Origin: Haemophilus parainfluenzae
GTDB lineage: Bacteria > Pseudomonadota > Gammaproteobacteria > Enterobacterales > Pasteurellaceae
Length of the DNA: 64,000 bases
Direction of reading: 5' to 3'
Assembly (NCBI RefSeq): GCF_900450995.1
Contig: NZ_UGHY01000002.1
Span: forward strand, 248,001-312,000
The first letter of the stretch is position 1. Each line of letters starts with the position of its first letter. Both the position numbers and the translations under genes were made by a program. Positions 27,792 through 37,798 of the stretch are shown here, piece after piece. The notes under the pieces are model-generated. The model saw only the letters and a list, made by a program, of their open reading frames with translations. It ran no database searches and had not been told where the DNA came from.

Positions 27792-29017
27792 TTATTTCAT
27801 CGCTAATTTTTTACCGAGTAATGGTGTTAAAACCAAATAGGTAACCGCCCCACCAATCACCGCGTTCACAGGGATAATGCCAGGTAGCAATTTACTACAA
27901 GCCACACCAACAATAACTGAAACGATAGCAGTCCAATTTATATTTAAGAATTTAGCTTGTTCAAAATTTTCATAGGCTTTACGACGTAAAATATAATCAG
28001 CAATAATGACACCACCAACAGGAGGAATTGCCGAAGATAAGAAAGTAAGCCAACCGACAAAATTATTGTATAACCACAAGGCACATAAGGTTCCGATAAT
28101 ACCATTAACGACAGATAAAGTGCGGCTACTTAATCCTGTAATATTCGCAAAACCTAAACCTGAAGCATAAAGCGCATTATCATTTGTCGTCCAAATGTTT
28201 AAACCGAGCACAATAATGGCTGGAATAATAAGACCTTGAGCAACCATCACATCAGAAATATCCGACATTCCAGTCACGGCCGCACCTGCTGCCCCAAAAA
28301 TAAACATTAATGAGTTACCTAAAAAGAAAGCAATCATACTAATAATGATTGCTTGCTTTGCTTTTCGACCAAATCGAACAAAATCGGCAGTTAATGAACC
28401 TGCACTAATAAAGGATCCTACAACTAATGTGATCGCCATTGAGAGAGAAAGGCTTTCTTTTGGCACAATATGTTGCAATACTTCTAAGCCACCAGCATTT
28501 GTGACGGCAAGGTAAACCGAGTAAGAACCTAATATGGCAATGGCTGGCACCGCAATAGTTGAAAGAATAGTCAGTGCCGAAATACCAAAGAAGACAGTAA
28601 TCGTCATCAATAAACCAGAGCCAAGAATTAAATAATTAACATCAATACCAGTCACTTTATTAACTGGGATTGCAAACATCGCCACGCCAACACCAAACCA
28701 ACCAACTTGAGTGCCCCCAAGCAATAAAGATGGTAACCACGAACCTCGAACCCCAAAGGAATAGCGTGCTAAAATATGCGTAGTTAACCCAGTTTTGGCT
28801 CCGATATACCCGAGGAAAGAGGTATAAATACCTAACATTAAGTTACCTAGAATAACGGCAAGCCAGAAATCATTATAGGTTAATGATGTTCCTAATGCTC
28901 CCCCGTCCACATACTCGCTGAAAAGAATGTTAAACCTAACATGACAAATGTTAACGCTACCGCACCTTTTCGCTCATTTAAAGGAACAGGTTTTAAACTA
29001 AAATTTTCCGAACTCAT
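27792..29017 (-). pseudogene. codB: cytosine permease CodB, frameshifted near its N-terminus
   Basis: CodB imports cytosine (NCS1 family). Translation from ATG 29017 (GGAGG Shine-Dalgarno) gives MSSENFSLKPVPLNERKGAV and then VMLGLTFFSASMWTG, which matches CodB but hits a stop after ACG GGG GAG CAT TAG. The rest of the protein (GALGTSLTYNDFWLAVILGN onward, about 370 residues, about 11 membrane helices) continues in another frame from 28910. A single missing G in the G5 tract at 28900-28904 explains the break; six G restore a 409-residue protein. The downstream frame begins with a GTG but would lack the first helix. It may be a true mutation, phase variation or a sequence error. Confidence 0.85.
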
Positions 29018-29073
29018 GAAATAATCTCCTCCCAAATAAAAAATTGAGGCATTCTAATACGACAAAAACACAA

Positions 29074-29089
29074 AAGCAAACGTTTGCGC
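29074..29089 (-). promoter_or_regulatory. PurR box before codBA
   Basis: AAGCAAACGTTTGCGC contains the perfect core GCAAACGTTTGC of the purine repressor operator (consensus ACGCAAACGTTTGCGT), 57 bases upstream of the codB start. E. coli codBA is likewise PurR-controlled. Confidence 0.85.
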
Positions 29090-29118
29090 TGATTGTTTTA
29101 TCAAAAAATAAATAAAAA

Positions 29119-29142
29119 AATACCCGCACTTTCGCGGGTATT
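29119..29142 (-). terminator. terminator of the NRAMP-like gene
   Basis: AATACCCGC pairs with GCGGGTATT around a 6-base loop; an A-run on the plus strand yields a U-run on the minus-strand transcript. Confidence 0.88.
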
Positions 29143-29147
29143 GATGA

Positions 29148-30347
29148 TTAGTTGAAGAAACTGGACACATAAGAAATTATGGTTTTTCCACTTAATATTG
29201 CCATGATAATCACAACAAACCAGCCCGCAAAAGCTAAGCAAATGGGATGTTTATAACTTCCAACAATGTCACTTCGGTAGGCTGCTAGCAGAATTAATGC
29301 GAGTGCAATTGGGAGAATTAAACCATTCAATGTTCCCACAAAGACTAATACCGCTGCAGGTTTTCCGACCGTCACCAAAATAACTGTAGAAATCACAATA
29401 AAGGCAATAATCCAACGATTACGGTTACGTTCAATGGTTGGGCAAAGACTGGTTAGGAAAGAAACTGAAGTATAAGCCGCCCCAATCACTGATGTAATCG
29501 AAGCTGCCCAAATCACGACGCCAAATAACACTTGCCCCAAATTCCCAGCCACATATTCAAAAGGTGTTTCCGCGGGGTTTTTAGGATTAAGAGGAATGCC
29601 TTTTACCACGATGCCAAGTACTGCGAGGAATAACACAATTCGCATTGTTGAAGCAATCAAAATAGCCGAAACAGAACTTCGGCTCACTTCAGCCATGGCT
29701 TTTTCACCTTGGATCCCCGCGTCTAGTAAGCGGTGAGCGCCAGCAAAGGTAATATATCCCCCTACGGTTCCTCCAACTAATGTCACAATTGCGATAGGAT
29801 CAATTTGCTCTGGAATAAAGGTGCGATATGCCGCCTCAACAACAGGTGGTTCCGTTTTAAACATGACATAAAACGTGAGTGCAATCATGATAAAACCCAT
29901 TAATTGGGCAAAACGATCCATTAATAATCCAGCTTCTTTACGCAAGAAAATCAAAATGGCAATAACACCGCTAATGATTGCACCCGTTTCTGGCGCAATA
30001 CCGAACATCGAGTTTAAACCAAGACCTGCGCCCCCCACATTACCAATGTTAAACGCGAGTCCCCCCATCACAATAAGTGCAGCAAGGAAATATCCCGCAC
30101 CAGGAAAAACCGCATTAGAAATATCTTGCGCTCGCTTTCCTGATACCACCACAATTCGCCAAATATTAAGCTGAGCTCCAATATCTAACAAAATAGATAG
30201 CAAAATCACAAAGCCAAAACTAGCTAATAAGGTGTTTGTAAAAGTTGCCGTTTGAGTTAAAAAACCCGGACCTATTGCTGAAGTCGCCATTAAAAATGCT
30301 GCCCCAGCACCGCATTTCGGCGGTGATTGATTGATGCCATAAAGCAC
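29148..30347 (-). CDS. NRAMP-family transporter of the 5-oxoprolinase cluster
   Basis: This 399-residue polytopic protein has about 11 membrane helices. The NRAMP core begins ATSAIGPGFLTQTATFTNTL near residue 22, where the metal-binding DPGN of true manganese transporters is replaced by IGPGFL, so it is probably not a metal pump. Later helices include GGTVGGYITFAGAHRLLDAG near 190. It ends the pxpBCA operon, as does the related ycsG near pxpA in Bacillus. A role in 5-oxoproline or amino-acid uptake is inferred from context only. Confidence 0.85.
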   Translation of the reverse strand: MLYGINQSPPKCGAGAAFLMATSAIGPGFLTQTATFTNTLLASFGFVILLSILLDIGAQLNIWRIVVVSGKRAQDISNAVFPGAGYFLAALIVMGGLAFNIGNVGGAGLGLNSMFGIAPETGAIISGVIAILIFLRKEAGLLMDRFAQLMGFIMIALTFYVMFKTEPPVVEAAYRTFIPEQIDPIAIVTLVGGTVGGYITFAGAHRLLDAGIQGEKAMAEVSRSSVSAILIASTMRIVLFLAVLGIVVKGIPLNPKNPAETPFEYVAGNLGQVLFGVVIWAASITSVIGAAYTSVSFLTSLCPTIERNRNRWIIAFIVISTVILVTVGKPAAVLVFVGTLNGLILPIALALILLAAYRSDIVGSYKHPICLAFAGWFVVIIMAILSGKTIISYVSSFFN

Positions 30348-30388
30348 CTCCCTTGTTAAGTTGATGTTGTGTGTTATGTTTATTCGGC

Positions 30389-31126
30389 TTATGCCGTTAT
30401 TGTTATATGATTTTTTTCTAATTCTTCCACAATGCGTGCTGCAAATTGTAGAGAATGTTGATTATCGCCATGTAAACATATACTTTCTGCTTTCACTGGC
30501 ACAAGGCTTCCATCAATAGCTTTGACTTGACTTTCTGTTACCATTTGTAACACTTGTTGAATGGCTTCCTCATCGGACTCCACCATGGCATTCGGTTGCG
30601 AACGAGGTACCAAACTCCCATCAGGCATATAGTGACGATCCGCAAACACTTCAGAAATGGTTTGTAAACCTTCTTCCTCAGCTACGCGTAACATTAAGCT
30701 CCCCGCCAATCCCATTAATTTTAAATTAGAATCAAATTGACGAATTGTTTGTGCAATTAAACGGGCCAATTTTTCATCTTTAGCAGCTTGATTGTATAAA
30801 GCACCGTGTGGCTTAACATAACTAATTTCCGTGCCTTCCCCATCACAAATTGCTTTTAAGGCGCCAAGCTGATACCGCAAATGCGCAATTAATTCCTGTT
30901 CAGGTAAATCCATTTGAGTACGCCCGAAGTTTTCTCTATCCGGAAAACCTGGATGAGCACCAATGCGAACCTGATTTTCTTTCGCAAATCTGACCGCACT
31001 TTGCATTTCTTTTGCTCCCCCGGCATGTAAACCGCAAGCAATATTGGCAGAAGAAAGTAATTTCAATAATGCCTCATCAAAAGGAAAACCTTCGGCAATA
31101 TCGGCATTTAAATCAATTTTTTTCAT
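30389..31126 (-). CDS. pxpA: 5-oxoprolinase subunit A
   Basis: PxpA, of the LamB/YcsF family, joins PxpB and PxpC to open 5-oxoproline (pyroglutamate) to glutamate using ATP. The 245-residue protein starts [18 protein letters not shown] and carries [11 protein letters not shown] near 38, [16 protein letters not shown] near 65, and [11 protein letters not shown] near 115. I start at 31126, where AGGAGA lies upstream; the longer frame would add 12 unconserved residues. The start overlaps the pxpC end by 14 bp. An uptake signal is internal (30993-31001). Confidence 0.95.
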   Translation of the reverse strand: MKKIDLNADIAEGFPFDEALLKLLSSANIACGLHAGGAKEMQSAVRFAKENQVRIGAHPGFPDRENFGRTQMDLPEQELIAHLRYQLGALKAICDGEGTEISYVKPHGALYNQAAKDEKLARLIAQTIRQFDSNLKLMGLAGSLMLRVAEEEGLQTISEVFADRHYMPDGSLVPRSQPNAMVESDEEAIQQVLQMVTESQVKAIDGSLVPVKAESICLHGDNQHSLQFAARIVEELEKNHITITA

Positions 31127-32042
31127 CAGCAATTCTCCTAATTTGATCGAGGTATATCTCATTTTTGCGACGTAATTTTGTGGCCTGTTCTAAACTAACT
31201 GCCTCAAATTGAATGGTTGAGCCTAAACGAACTTGTGCCAACGCGCCTAGATCTGCATCGATCACATTGGCAATTTTGGGATAACCGCCCGTAGTTTGCG
31301 CATCAGCCATCAAAATAATTGGTTGACCACTTGGTGGAACTTGTACACTACCAAATTGAATCGCGTGAGACAGCATTTCCAGCGGTTGTTTTAATTCTAA
31401 TTTTTGCCCTTGAAAACGATAGCCCATGCGATCACTGCTGCTTTGCAACGTCCATTTACTTCGCCACCAATAATATTGGGATTTTCGTTTAAACGCCTGA
31501 TATTCAGAGGACGGTAACGCATGAATCGTATGTTTAAGTGGAATGGGTGCAATCCCAATTTCACTACGTAAAATAGGATCATTTACCGTTTGTAATTGAT
31601 CTCCAACTTGTAAACAACGCCCTTCTACACCGCCTATTTGAGCTCGAAGATCCGTACTACAAGAGTTCAATTCTTGGGGTAAGATAAAGCCACCTTGAAC
31701 ACATAAATAGCCATACATACCAATTTTTGCACGTACCATTTTCAGCACTTGCCCCGCTCTCGCCTGATAACGCCAATAAGCAAAAATCGGTTTGTCATCT
31801 AAGGTCATTTCATAAAATGCCCCCGTGACACAAAAATTCATATCTTGATGAAATTGTAATGTAATGCCACCTAAAGGCACTTCGATTGCTGGGGCTCCTT
31901 CAGCATTCCCGAGTAAAATATTACCTGCACGTAATGCTAATTTATCCATCGCCCCACAATGACTAATGCCAAATCGACGTAAACCAAAACGGCCTAAATC
32001 CTGAATTGTGGCACGGGATTGCACATCAATAACATAAATCAT
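31113..32042 (-). CDS. pxpC: 5-oxoprolinase subunit C
   Basis: PxpC, related to KipA and to the carboxyltransferase half of allophanate hydrolase, is 309 residues. It shows the family start [27 protein letters not shown] with NILLGN near 42, a RMGYRFQG motif near 206, and [26 protein letters not shown] near 237. It overlaps pxpB by 4 bp (ATGA) and pxpA by 14 bp, indicating a tight operon. Former annotations call it a biotin-dependent carboxyltransferase or urea amidolyase. Confidence 0.94.
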   Translation of the reverse strand: MIYVIDVQSRATIQDLGRFGLRRFGISHCGAMDKLALRAGNILLGNAEGAPAIEVPLGGITLQFHQDMNFCVTGAFYEMTLDDKPIFAYWRYQARAGQVLKMVRAKIGMYGYLCVQGGFILPQELNSCSTDLRAQIGGVEGRCLQVGDQLQTVNDPILRSEIGIAPIPLKHTIHALPSSEYQAFKRKSQYYWWRSKWTLQSSSDRMGYRFQGQKLELKQPLEMLSHAIQFGSVQVPPSGQPIILMADAQTTGGYPKIANVIDADLGALAQVRLGSTIQFEAVSLEQATKLRRKNEIYLDQIRRIADEKN

Positions 32043-32680
32043 AGCTCAATGCCCTCCACCACAAATTTCACTGTATCGCCAGCTTGTAATAAAGTGGGTT
32101 TCGCTTGATTTTTGTCAAAGAGTGCTTGCTTGGTATGACCGATTAATTGCCATCCGCCAGGAGAGGAAAAGGGATAAATGCCAGTTTGAGCTCCACCAAT
32201 ACCAACAGAACCTGCTGGAACAAGTGTTCGTGGTGTGGCTCGGCGAGGCGTATGCAGGCTTTCAGGTAAACCACCTAAATATGGAAAACCAGGTTGGAAA
32301 CCAATCATATACACGGTATAGATAGGATCACTATGCATTTTAACGATCCGTTCCGGTGTTGTGTCATGTAATTTGGCGACCTCACATAAATCCTGTCCTA
32401 ATTCACCGCCATAAATTACCGGAATTTCGATATGACGACCTTGAAAAGTAGAGACTTTCAATTCTGTCCAATGTTGTTCCAAGCGTTGAATAAACGGACC
32501 AAAATCCACATAAAAATCAGTGAAGACCGTAAGATTATTCATTCCCACGACAACTTCTACAATATCTTGCTCAGACTGTAGTTGATTGGCAAACGCCCAG
32601 AGTTGGCGTTGTTGTTGAAGTGAAGCTGGTGGCTGTAAAGAGCAAACCACCGCCGACTCGCTGATCGGGGTTATATTCAT
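32039..32680 (-). CDS. pxpB: 5-oxoprolinase subunit B
   Basis: PxpB (KipI-like; the cyclophilin-like partner of PxpC) has 213 residues with YMIGFQPGFPYLGGLPESLHTPRRATPR near 125-152 and VPAGSVGIGGAQTGIYPFSSPGGWQLIG near 155-182, the family's active-site loops. It is the first gene of the minus-strand pxpB-pxpC-pxpA-NRAMP operon. Its start region is divergent from fbp, and the shared 208 bp holds CRP-like and FNR-like sites. Confidence 0.94.
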   Translation of the reverse strand: MNITPISESAVVCSLQPPASLQQQRQLWAFANQLQSEQDIVEVVVGMNNLTVFTDFYVDFGPFIQRLEQHWTELKVSTFQGRHIEIPVIYGGELGQDLCEVAKLHDTTPERIVKMHSDPIYTVYMIGFQPGFPYLGGLPESLHTPRRATPRTLVPAGSVGIGGAQTGIYPFSSPGGWQLIGHTKQALFDKNQAKPTLLQAGDTVKFVVEGIEL

Positions 32681-32785
32681 AGGATACCCTATATTGTGAT
32701 GTTGTGTTGTTTGTTATTTTTTTGTTGTACCTCTCTTTTAAAGGATATTTATAGGTTTTGTCAAGGTTTTGTATTGAAAATAAAG

Positions 32786-32801
32786 TGTGATGCAGATCTC
32801 A
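32786..32801. promoter_or_regulatory. imperfect CRP-like site between pxpB and fbp
   Basis: TGTGATGCAGATCTCA has a perfect left half (TGTGA), a GATC core and one mismatch in the right half (TCTCA instead of TCACA). It could serve either divergent gene. Moderate match only. Confidence 0.4.
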
Positions 32802-32812
32802 TTATTCATATT

Positions 32813-32847
32813 TTGATCTCAATCAAAATTACGAAATAGCGTATAAT
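32813..32847 (+). promoter_or_regulatory. FNR box and -10 element of the fbp promoter
   Basis: TTGATCTCAATCAA at 32813-32826 is a perfect TTGAT-N4-ATCAA site. A TATAAT hexamer at 32842-32847 lies 16 bases after it, giving an expected start near 32854. The FNR centre would then be near -35, overlapping the -35 region, so the site could repress or act as a variant of the class II position. Motif is seen; direction of effect is inferred. Confidence 0.72.
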
Positions 32848-32888
32848 TAAAACGTCTGTTACTTAACAATGATAAAAAAGGAATAAAA

Positions 32889-33893
32889 ATGAAAACATTG
32901 AGTGAATTTATTGTTGAACGCCAAGCAGAGTACCCAAACGCCAAAGGGGAACTTAGTGGTATTTTGTCTTCTATTCGTTTATTAGCAAAAATCATTCATC
33001 GTGATATCAACAAAGCGGGTTTAACCAATATCCTTGGTCAGTCTGGTATCGAAAATGTACAAGGTGAAAGCCAAATGAAATTGGACCTATTCGCCCATAA
33101 CACTATGAATGCAGCCCTTATGTCGCGTGAAGAGGTAGCGGGTTTTGCTTCAGAGGAAGAAGAAAGCTTTATCGGTTTTGATACTGAACGCGCTCGTAAT
33201 GCCAAATATATTATTTTGACCGACCCACTTGATGGTTCATCCAATATTGATGTGAACGTTTCGGTTGGGACAATCTTCTCTATTTACCGTCGTGTATCCC
33301 CTATTGGCTCACCTGTTACCTTAGAAGATTTTATGCAACCAGGTAATAAACAAGTCGCGGCGGGTTACATCGTGTATGGTTCTTCTACCATGTTGGTTTA
33401 TACCACTGGTCACGGTGTGAATGGTTTCACTTATGATCCGTCTATCGGTACCTTCTGTCTTTCTCATGAAAATATGAAGATGCCAAAAGAGGGAAAAATA
33501 TATTCCATCAATGAAGGACAATATCTCAAATTCCCACAAGGGGTAAAAAAATACATTAAATACTGCCAAGAGGAAGATAAAGCGACTAACCGCCCTTATA
33601 CTTCACGTTATATCGGTTCATTAGTGGCTGACTTCCACCGTAATTTATTAAAAGGTGGTATCTATATTTATCCAAGCGCAACGAACTACCCAAATGGTAA
33701 ACTTCGTTTACTTTATGAGGGCAATCCAATTGCATTCTTAGCAGAACAAGCGGGCGGTATTGCCTCTGATGGTTACAATCGAATTTTAGATATTCAACCA
33801 ACTGAACTTCACCAACGTGTACCACTTTTTGTTGGTTCTGCAGAAATGGTGAAAAAAGCAGAAGAAATGATGAGAGAATTTAAAGAAGATTAA
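32889..33893 (+). CDS. fbp: fructose-1,6-bisphosphatase class I
   Basis: Fbp removes the 1-phosphate of fructose-1,6-bisphosphate, the committed gluconeogenic step. The 334-residue cytosolic enzyme has the metal-binding motif [20 protein letters not shown] near 115-135 and the substrate/catalytic segment [24 protein letters not shown] near 270-293. AAAGGAA precedes the ATG by 6. Length matches E. coli Fbp. It is expressed alone and followed by two terminators. Confidence 0.97.
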   Translation: MKTLSEFIVERQAEYPNAKGELSGILSSIRLLAKIIHRDINKAGLTNILGQSGIENVQGESQMKLDLFAHNTMNAALMSREEVAGFASEEEESFIGFDTERARNAKYIILTDPLDGSSNIDVNVSVGTIFSIYRRVSPIGSPVTLEDFMQPGNKQVAAGYIVYGSSTMLVYTTGHGVNGFTYDPSIGTFCLSHENMKMPKEGKIYSINEGQYLKFPQGVKKYIKYCQEEDKATNRPYTSRYIGSLVADFHRNLLKGGIYIYPSATNYPNGKLRLLYEGNPIAFLAEQAGGIASDGYNRILDIQPTELHQRVPLFVGSAEMVKKAEEMMREFKED

Positions 33894-33900
33894 ATTCCTA

Positions 33901-33926
33901 AAGTGCGGTCAATTCTGACCGAACTT
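33901..33926 (+). terminator. uptake-signal terminator of fbp
   Basis: AAGTGCGGTCA pairs with TGACCGAACTT with one mismatch around ATTC, then T's. The right arm is a decayed uptake signal (GAACTT for GCACTT). Confidence 0.8.
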
Positions 33927-33937
33927 TTTTAGCTCAC

Positions 33938-33967
33938 AAAAAGGCGAACTGATCAGTTCGCCTTTTT
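33938..33967. terminator. bidirectional terminator between fbp and lptG
   Basis: A 30-bp perfect palindrome (AAAAAGGCGAACTGA and its complement, no loop bases outside it) with A- and T-runs separates the converging genes. Confidence 0.9.
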
Positions 33968-33983
33968 AATTAATGTTTGTTAA

Positions 33984-35063
33984 TTAATCTCGTTTTCTCG
34001 CGAGTAACCACCAAATGATTGCCATAAATAGGAGACTTGGCATTAGTGCACCTAAAAAGGCCGGCGCATTAAATACTACACTCATTTGTCCAAAAATTTC
34101 ATTGACGACATAGAACAAGAACCCAAAGCAAATCCCCGTTACGATTCTCGCTCCTGCAGTGACACTACGTAATGAACCGAAGATAAAAGATAACGCAAGC
34201 ATCATCATCACACCTACAGAAAGGGGCTGTAAAATCTTACGCCAATAGGTTAATTCAAAACGGCGAGAATCCTGTCCTGTTTGTTTTAAGAACGCAATAT
34301 ACTCATACAAACCGGAAATGGATAATGACGTTGGACGTAACGAAACTGAGCCTAATTTATCTGGCGTTAAGCTTGTTGCCCAATCTTCTGTTAAACGGTT
34401 TGTCGTGGTAATTTGCTCTTTTGACACCACTGAATTATTGACTTGGCGTAACTGCCATTGATTATTTTCAGCAGAATATTGCGCTTGATTTGCATGCTTC
34501 AAATGAGTGAGATTACGCTGGTCATCAAAGGTATAAATATAAATATCTTCTAATTGTGCATCATCAGTAATACGACGAACATACACGAAATTATTGCCGT
34601 CTTTTGCCCATACACCATTTTTTACCGAAAGCATTGAACCACCGGAAAGTGCACGAGTACGCATATCACGAGCAAACTGTTCAGTTTGTGGAATCCCCCA
34701 CTCACCAATAATCATGGTAAAAAGTACCAGTGGAAGTGCCGTTTTCATGACGGCTAATCCAATTTTAAAACGAGAAAAACCCGCAGATTGCATTACCACT
34801 AATTCACTGCGGCTGGCTAAATTACCTAACGCAATTAAGGCACCTAACAAAGCTGCCATTGGGAAAAAGGTTTCCACATCTTTAGGAATAGTTAATCCTG
34901 TATAAGCCACCGCTTGCCAAATATCATAAGAACCTTTCCCTACGCTACGGAATTGCTCTACAAATTTGATAATTGCCGAAAGGCCAACCAACGTAAATAG
35001 CGTGGCAAAAATTGCCCCTAAAATGCTTTTACCGATATAACGATCAAGAGTATTCATCAACAT
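33984..35063 (-). CDS. lptG: LPS export permease LptG
   Basis: LptG and LptF form the inner-membrane part of the LptB2FG transporter that lifts lipopolysaccharide toward the outer membrane. The 359-residue protein has three N-terminal helices, starting LDRYIGKSILGAIFATLFTLVG, a SRSELVVMQSAGFSRFKIG coupling segment near 85, a large periplasmic beta-jellyroll domain (about 125-270), and three C-terminal helices. AAGGG is 8 bases before the chosen ATG; MNTLDRY two codons later is also possible. It lies 5 bp after lptF. Confidence 0.95.
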   Translation of the reverse strand: MLMNTLDRYIGKSILGAIFATLFTLVGLSAIIKFVEQFRSVGKGSYDIWQAVAYTGLTIPKDVETFFPMAALLGALIALGNLASRSELVVMQSAGFSRFKIGLAVMKTALPLVLFTMIIGEWGIPQTEQFARDMRTRALSGGSMLSVKNGVWAKDGNNFVYVRRITDDAQLEDIYIYTFDDQRNLTHLKHANQAQYSAENNQWQLRQVNNSVVSKEQITTTNRLTEDWATSLTPDKLGSVSLRPTSLSISGLYEYIAFLKQTGQDSRRFELTYWRKILQPLSVGVMMMLALSFIFGSLRSVTAGARIVTGICFGFLFYVVNEIFGQMSVVFNAPAFLGALMPSLLFMAIIWWLLARKRD

Positions 35064-35068
35064 TGTTA

Positions 35069-36160
35069 TTACCCTTTTCTGAATACACGACGAAATTTAT
35101 GCATAGCGGTACTATCCCAACTATTCAGCACAATGCCTAAAATTAAAAAGGCGATATTTACCAATGGCATTAATAAACCTGCATCAAGCTTACCTGCACC
35201 ACCCGCAGATTTAAATGAGCTTTGTAATAAGAAGTAAATTAAATAAAGCAATAGTGCCGGTAAGATTTTCGCAAAACGGCCTTGGCGAGGATTCACTTTA
35301 CTCATTGGCACGGCGATGAGCGCCATTAAAGGCACCGCTAAAATTAAGGTAATGCGCCAATGCAACTCTGCTTTTGCTGCTGCACTGTTATCTTTTAATA
35401 ATTGCTCAAAAGATAATTCAGCCGCTTCATCACTTTCTGTATTTGTCTCTTGATGACCTAAATACGCTTGGTAATCATCAAAATGCGTAATACGGAAATC
35501 AGGAAGTACCGATGTACCTTCTACACGCAAAGTATTTTGTAAATTCAGTACTTGGTCGCCATTTGGTAAAGCTTTTAACTCACCTTTTTCAGCGGTAACT
35601 ACTGATGGTTTCGTTTGACCTTTGGCTTTCATTTGGAAAAGATAGACATCACTGATTTGATTACCGTTAATCTTATCAATGAATAAGACGAAATTATTAT
35701 TGCTTGTGGACATGAATTGACCAGAAGTCAATGCGCCCATGGTAGGATTCGCTTTAGCATCTTCAACAATAGCTGCTTGTTTTTGAATGGCCCATGGGGA
35801 AAGCCATAAAGCATTGTAAGCAGCCAATCCCGCTGTGAGTAAAGAAAGAATTAACGCCACGCGAACAAGAATACGTTGGCCCACACCACAGGCCCGCATT
35901 ACCGTAATTTCACTTTCTGCATAGAGACGACCGAAAGTCAGTAAAATGGCGATAAACAAACATAATGGCAACATTAATTGCGCCATTGTTGGCATCCCTA
36001 AACCGAGTAAAGAGAACACAAGATCGGCGGGCACTTTACCATTTGCCGCTGAACCAAGTACGCGAACAAGTTGTTGGCTGAAGAAAATTAAAAGCAAAAT
36101 AAACAAAATTGCAACCTGGCTTTTAAAGACTTCCTTTGTTAAATATCGGGTTAATATCAT
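35069..36160 (-). CDS. lptF: LPS export permease LptF
   Basis: This 363-residue partner of LptG has the same plan: N-terminal helices beginning [31 protein letters not shown], the coupling helix [21 protein letters not shown] near 80, a periplasmic domain (about 125-260), and three terminal helices preceded by [16 protein letters not shown]. It leads the lptFG operon, divergent from pepA, the conserved order in gammaproteobacteria. The Shine-Dalgarno is weak (AAAAAGA). Confidence 0.95.
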   Translation of the reverse strand: MILTRYLTKEVFKSQVAILFILLLIFFSQQLVRVLGSAANGKVPADLVFSLLGLGMPTMAQLMLPLCLFIAILLTFGRLYAESEITVMRACGVGQRILVRVALILSLLTAGLAAYNALWLSPWAIQKQAAIVEDAKANPTMGALTSGQFMSTSNNNFVLFIDKINGNQISDVYLFQMKAKGQTKPSVVTAEKGELKALPNGDQVLNLQNTLRVEGTSVLPDFRITHFDDYQAYLGHQETNTESDEAAELSFEQLLKDNSAAAKAELHWRITLILAVPLMALIAVPMSKVNPRQGRFAKILPALLLYLIYFLLQSSFKSAGGAGKLDAGLLMPLVNIAFLILGIVLNSWDSTAMHKFRRVFRKG

Positions 36161-36264
36161 TCTTTTTTCTAACTAAAAAACACGGGAAACTGGCTAATTT
36201 AGATGGCGTATGATACCTTATTTTGACTGATTTAAATAGCAAATTAGCAACATAAGGAAATAAC

Positions 36265-37740
36265 ATGAAATATCAAGCAAACTCAACCGCACTTTCTCAA
36301 TCAACCGATTGCCTTATTATCGGCATTCATGAGAACAATGAATTGACAAAAAGTTTCAATGAAATCGATCAAATCACACAAGGTTACCTCAGCCAGTTAG
36401 CTCAAAGCCAAGATCTTTCAGGTAAAATTGGCCAAGCGACTCTGCTTCATTCATTACCTAATCTTGCGACTAAACGCCTGTTAGTCGCAGGTTGTGGTAG
36501 AAAAGGCGAAACGACTGAACGCCAATTTAAACAAATCATCCAACGCGTGACTCAAACATTAAAAGAATTAAATATTCAACAAGCGGTGAATAATTTAACG
36601 GATGTGGAAATTAAAGATCGCGATCTATTTTGGAATGTGCGTTTTACCGTTGAAACCATCGAACATAATCTTTATCAATTTGATGAATTTAAGAGCAAAA
36701 AAGCGGATGCTATCCCACTTCAAGAAATCGTTTTTAATACCGATGATTCGCAAGCTCAACAAGCCATTGCAGAAGCGCAAGCCATTGCAAATGGTGTAAA
36801 AGCTGCGCGTAATATCGCGAATATGCCGCCCAATATTTGTACACCGGCTTATTTAGCTGAACAAGCTAAAAATTTAGCCGAAACATCAGCCGCACTTTCC
36901 CTCGATGTGATTGATGAAGAAGACATGACAAAGCTTGGCATGAATGCGTATTTAGCCGTATCTCGAGGTTCGCAAAATCCAGCTTATATGTCTATTTTAC
37001 ATTTCAACAATGCACCTGATAAAAATGCGAAACCTATCGTATTAGTGGGCAAAGGATTGACCTTTGATGCGGGCGGTATTTCTTTAAAACCAGCCGCAGA
37101 TATGGATGAGATGAAATACGATATGTGCGGTGCTGCTTCAGTATTCGGTACAATGAAAGCCATTGCTGAATTAAATCTACCACTCAATGTTATCGGTGTA
37201 TTAGCGGGTTGTGAAAACTTGCCTGATGGGAATGCTTATCGTCCAGGTGATATTCTCACCACGATGAATGGTTTAACCGTAGAAGTGTTAAATACTGATG
37301 CTGAAGGACGTTTAGTGCTTTGTGATACATTAACTTATGTAGAGCGTTTTGAACCGCAATATGTGATTGATGTTGCGACCCTAACAGGCGCTTGCGTGGT
37401 AGCTTTAGGTCAACATAACAGCGGCTTAGTTTCAACTAACGATGCCTTAGCCAAGCAGTTATTACTAGCCGCACAGCAAACTACTGACAAAGCTTGGCGT
37501 TTACCATTAAGTGAAGAATATCAAGAGCAATTAAAATCCCCATTTGCTGATTTAGCAAATATTGGCGGTCGTTGGGGCGGTGCAATTACTGCAGGCGCAT
37601 TCCTCTCTAACTTTACGAAAAAGTACACCTGGGCACATTTAGATATCGCCGGGACAGCTTGGCTTCAAGGTGCAAATAAAGGCGCAACCGGTCGTCCAGT
37701 GTCTCTATTAACACAATTTTTAATTAATCAAACCAAGTAA
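36265..37740 (+). CDS. pepA: leucyl aminopeptidase (M17), PepA
   Basis: PepA removes N-terminal residues from peptides with two metal ions. In E. coli it also acts as a DNA-binding accessory factor. The 491-residue protein has [18 protein letters not shown] near 255 (metal Lys/Asp) and the signature [14 protein letters not shown] near 347. The N-terminal macro-like domain ends around 165. TAAGGAAA precedes the ATG. An uptake signal lies at the very start of the coding region (36286-36294), giving the residues TALS. Confidence 0.96.
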   Translation: MKYQANSTALSQSTDCLIIGIHENNELTKSFNEIDQITQGYLSQLAQSQDLSGKIGQATLLHSLPNLATKRLLVAGCGRKGETTERQFKQIIQRVTQTLKELNIQQAVNNLTDVEIKDRDLFWNVRFTVETIEHNLYQFDEFKSKKADAIPLQEIVFNTDDSQAQQAIAEAQAIANGVKAARNIANMPPNICTPAYLAEQAKNLAETSAALSLDVIDEEDMTKLGMNAYLAVSRGSQNPAYMSILHFNNAPDKNAKPIVLVGKGLTFDAGGISLKPAADMDEMKYDMCGAASVFGTMKAIAELNLPLNVIGVLAGCENLPDGNAYRPGDILTTMNGLTVEVLNTDAEGRLVLCDTLTYVERFEPQYVIDVATLTGACVVALGQHNSGLVSTNDALAKQLLLAAQQTTDKAWRLPLSEEYQEQLKSPFADLANIGGRWGGAITAGAFLSNFTKKYTWAHLDIAGTAWLQGANKGATGRPVSLLTQFLINQTK

Positions 37741-37748
37741 TAACACAT

Positions 37749-37771
37749 AGGGCTAACATAACGTTAGTCCT
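37749..37771 (+). terminator. probable terminator of pepA
   Basis: AGGGCTAAC pairs with GTTAGTCCT (one G-U) around a 5-base loop, followed by an A-rich then TTTT segment rather than an immediate T-run. Confidence 0.55.
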
Positions 37772-37798
37772 AAAATTTTCTCAAAATCTGACCTTACT

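Noticed and set aside
28908..28910. GTG as the genuine start of a shorter codB
   Set aside because: The upstream 36 codons from ATG 29017 encode the conserved CodB N-terminus with a strong Shine-Dalgarno, so a frameshift explains the data better.
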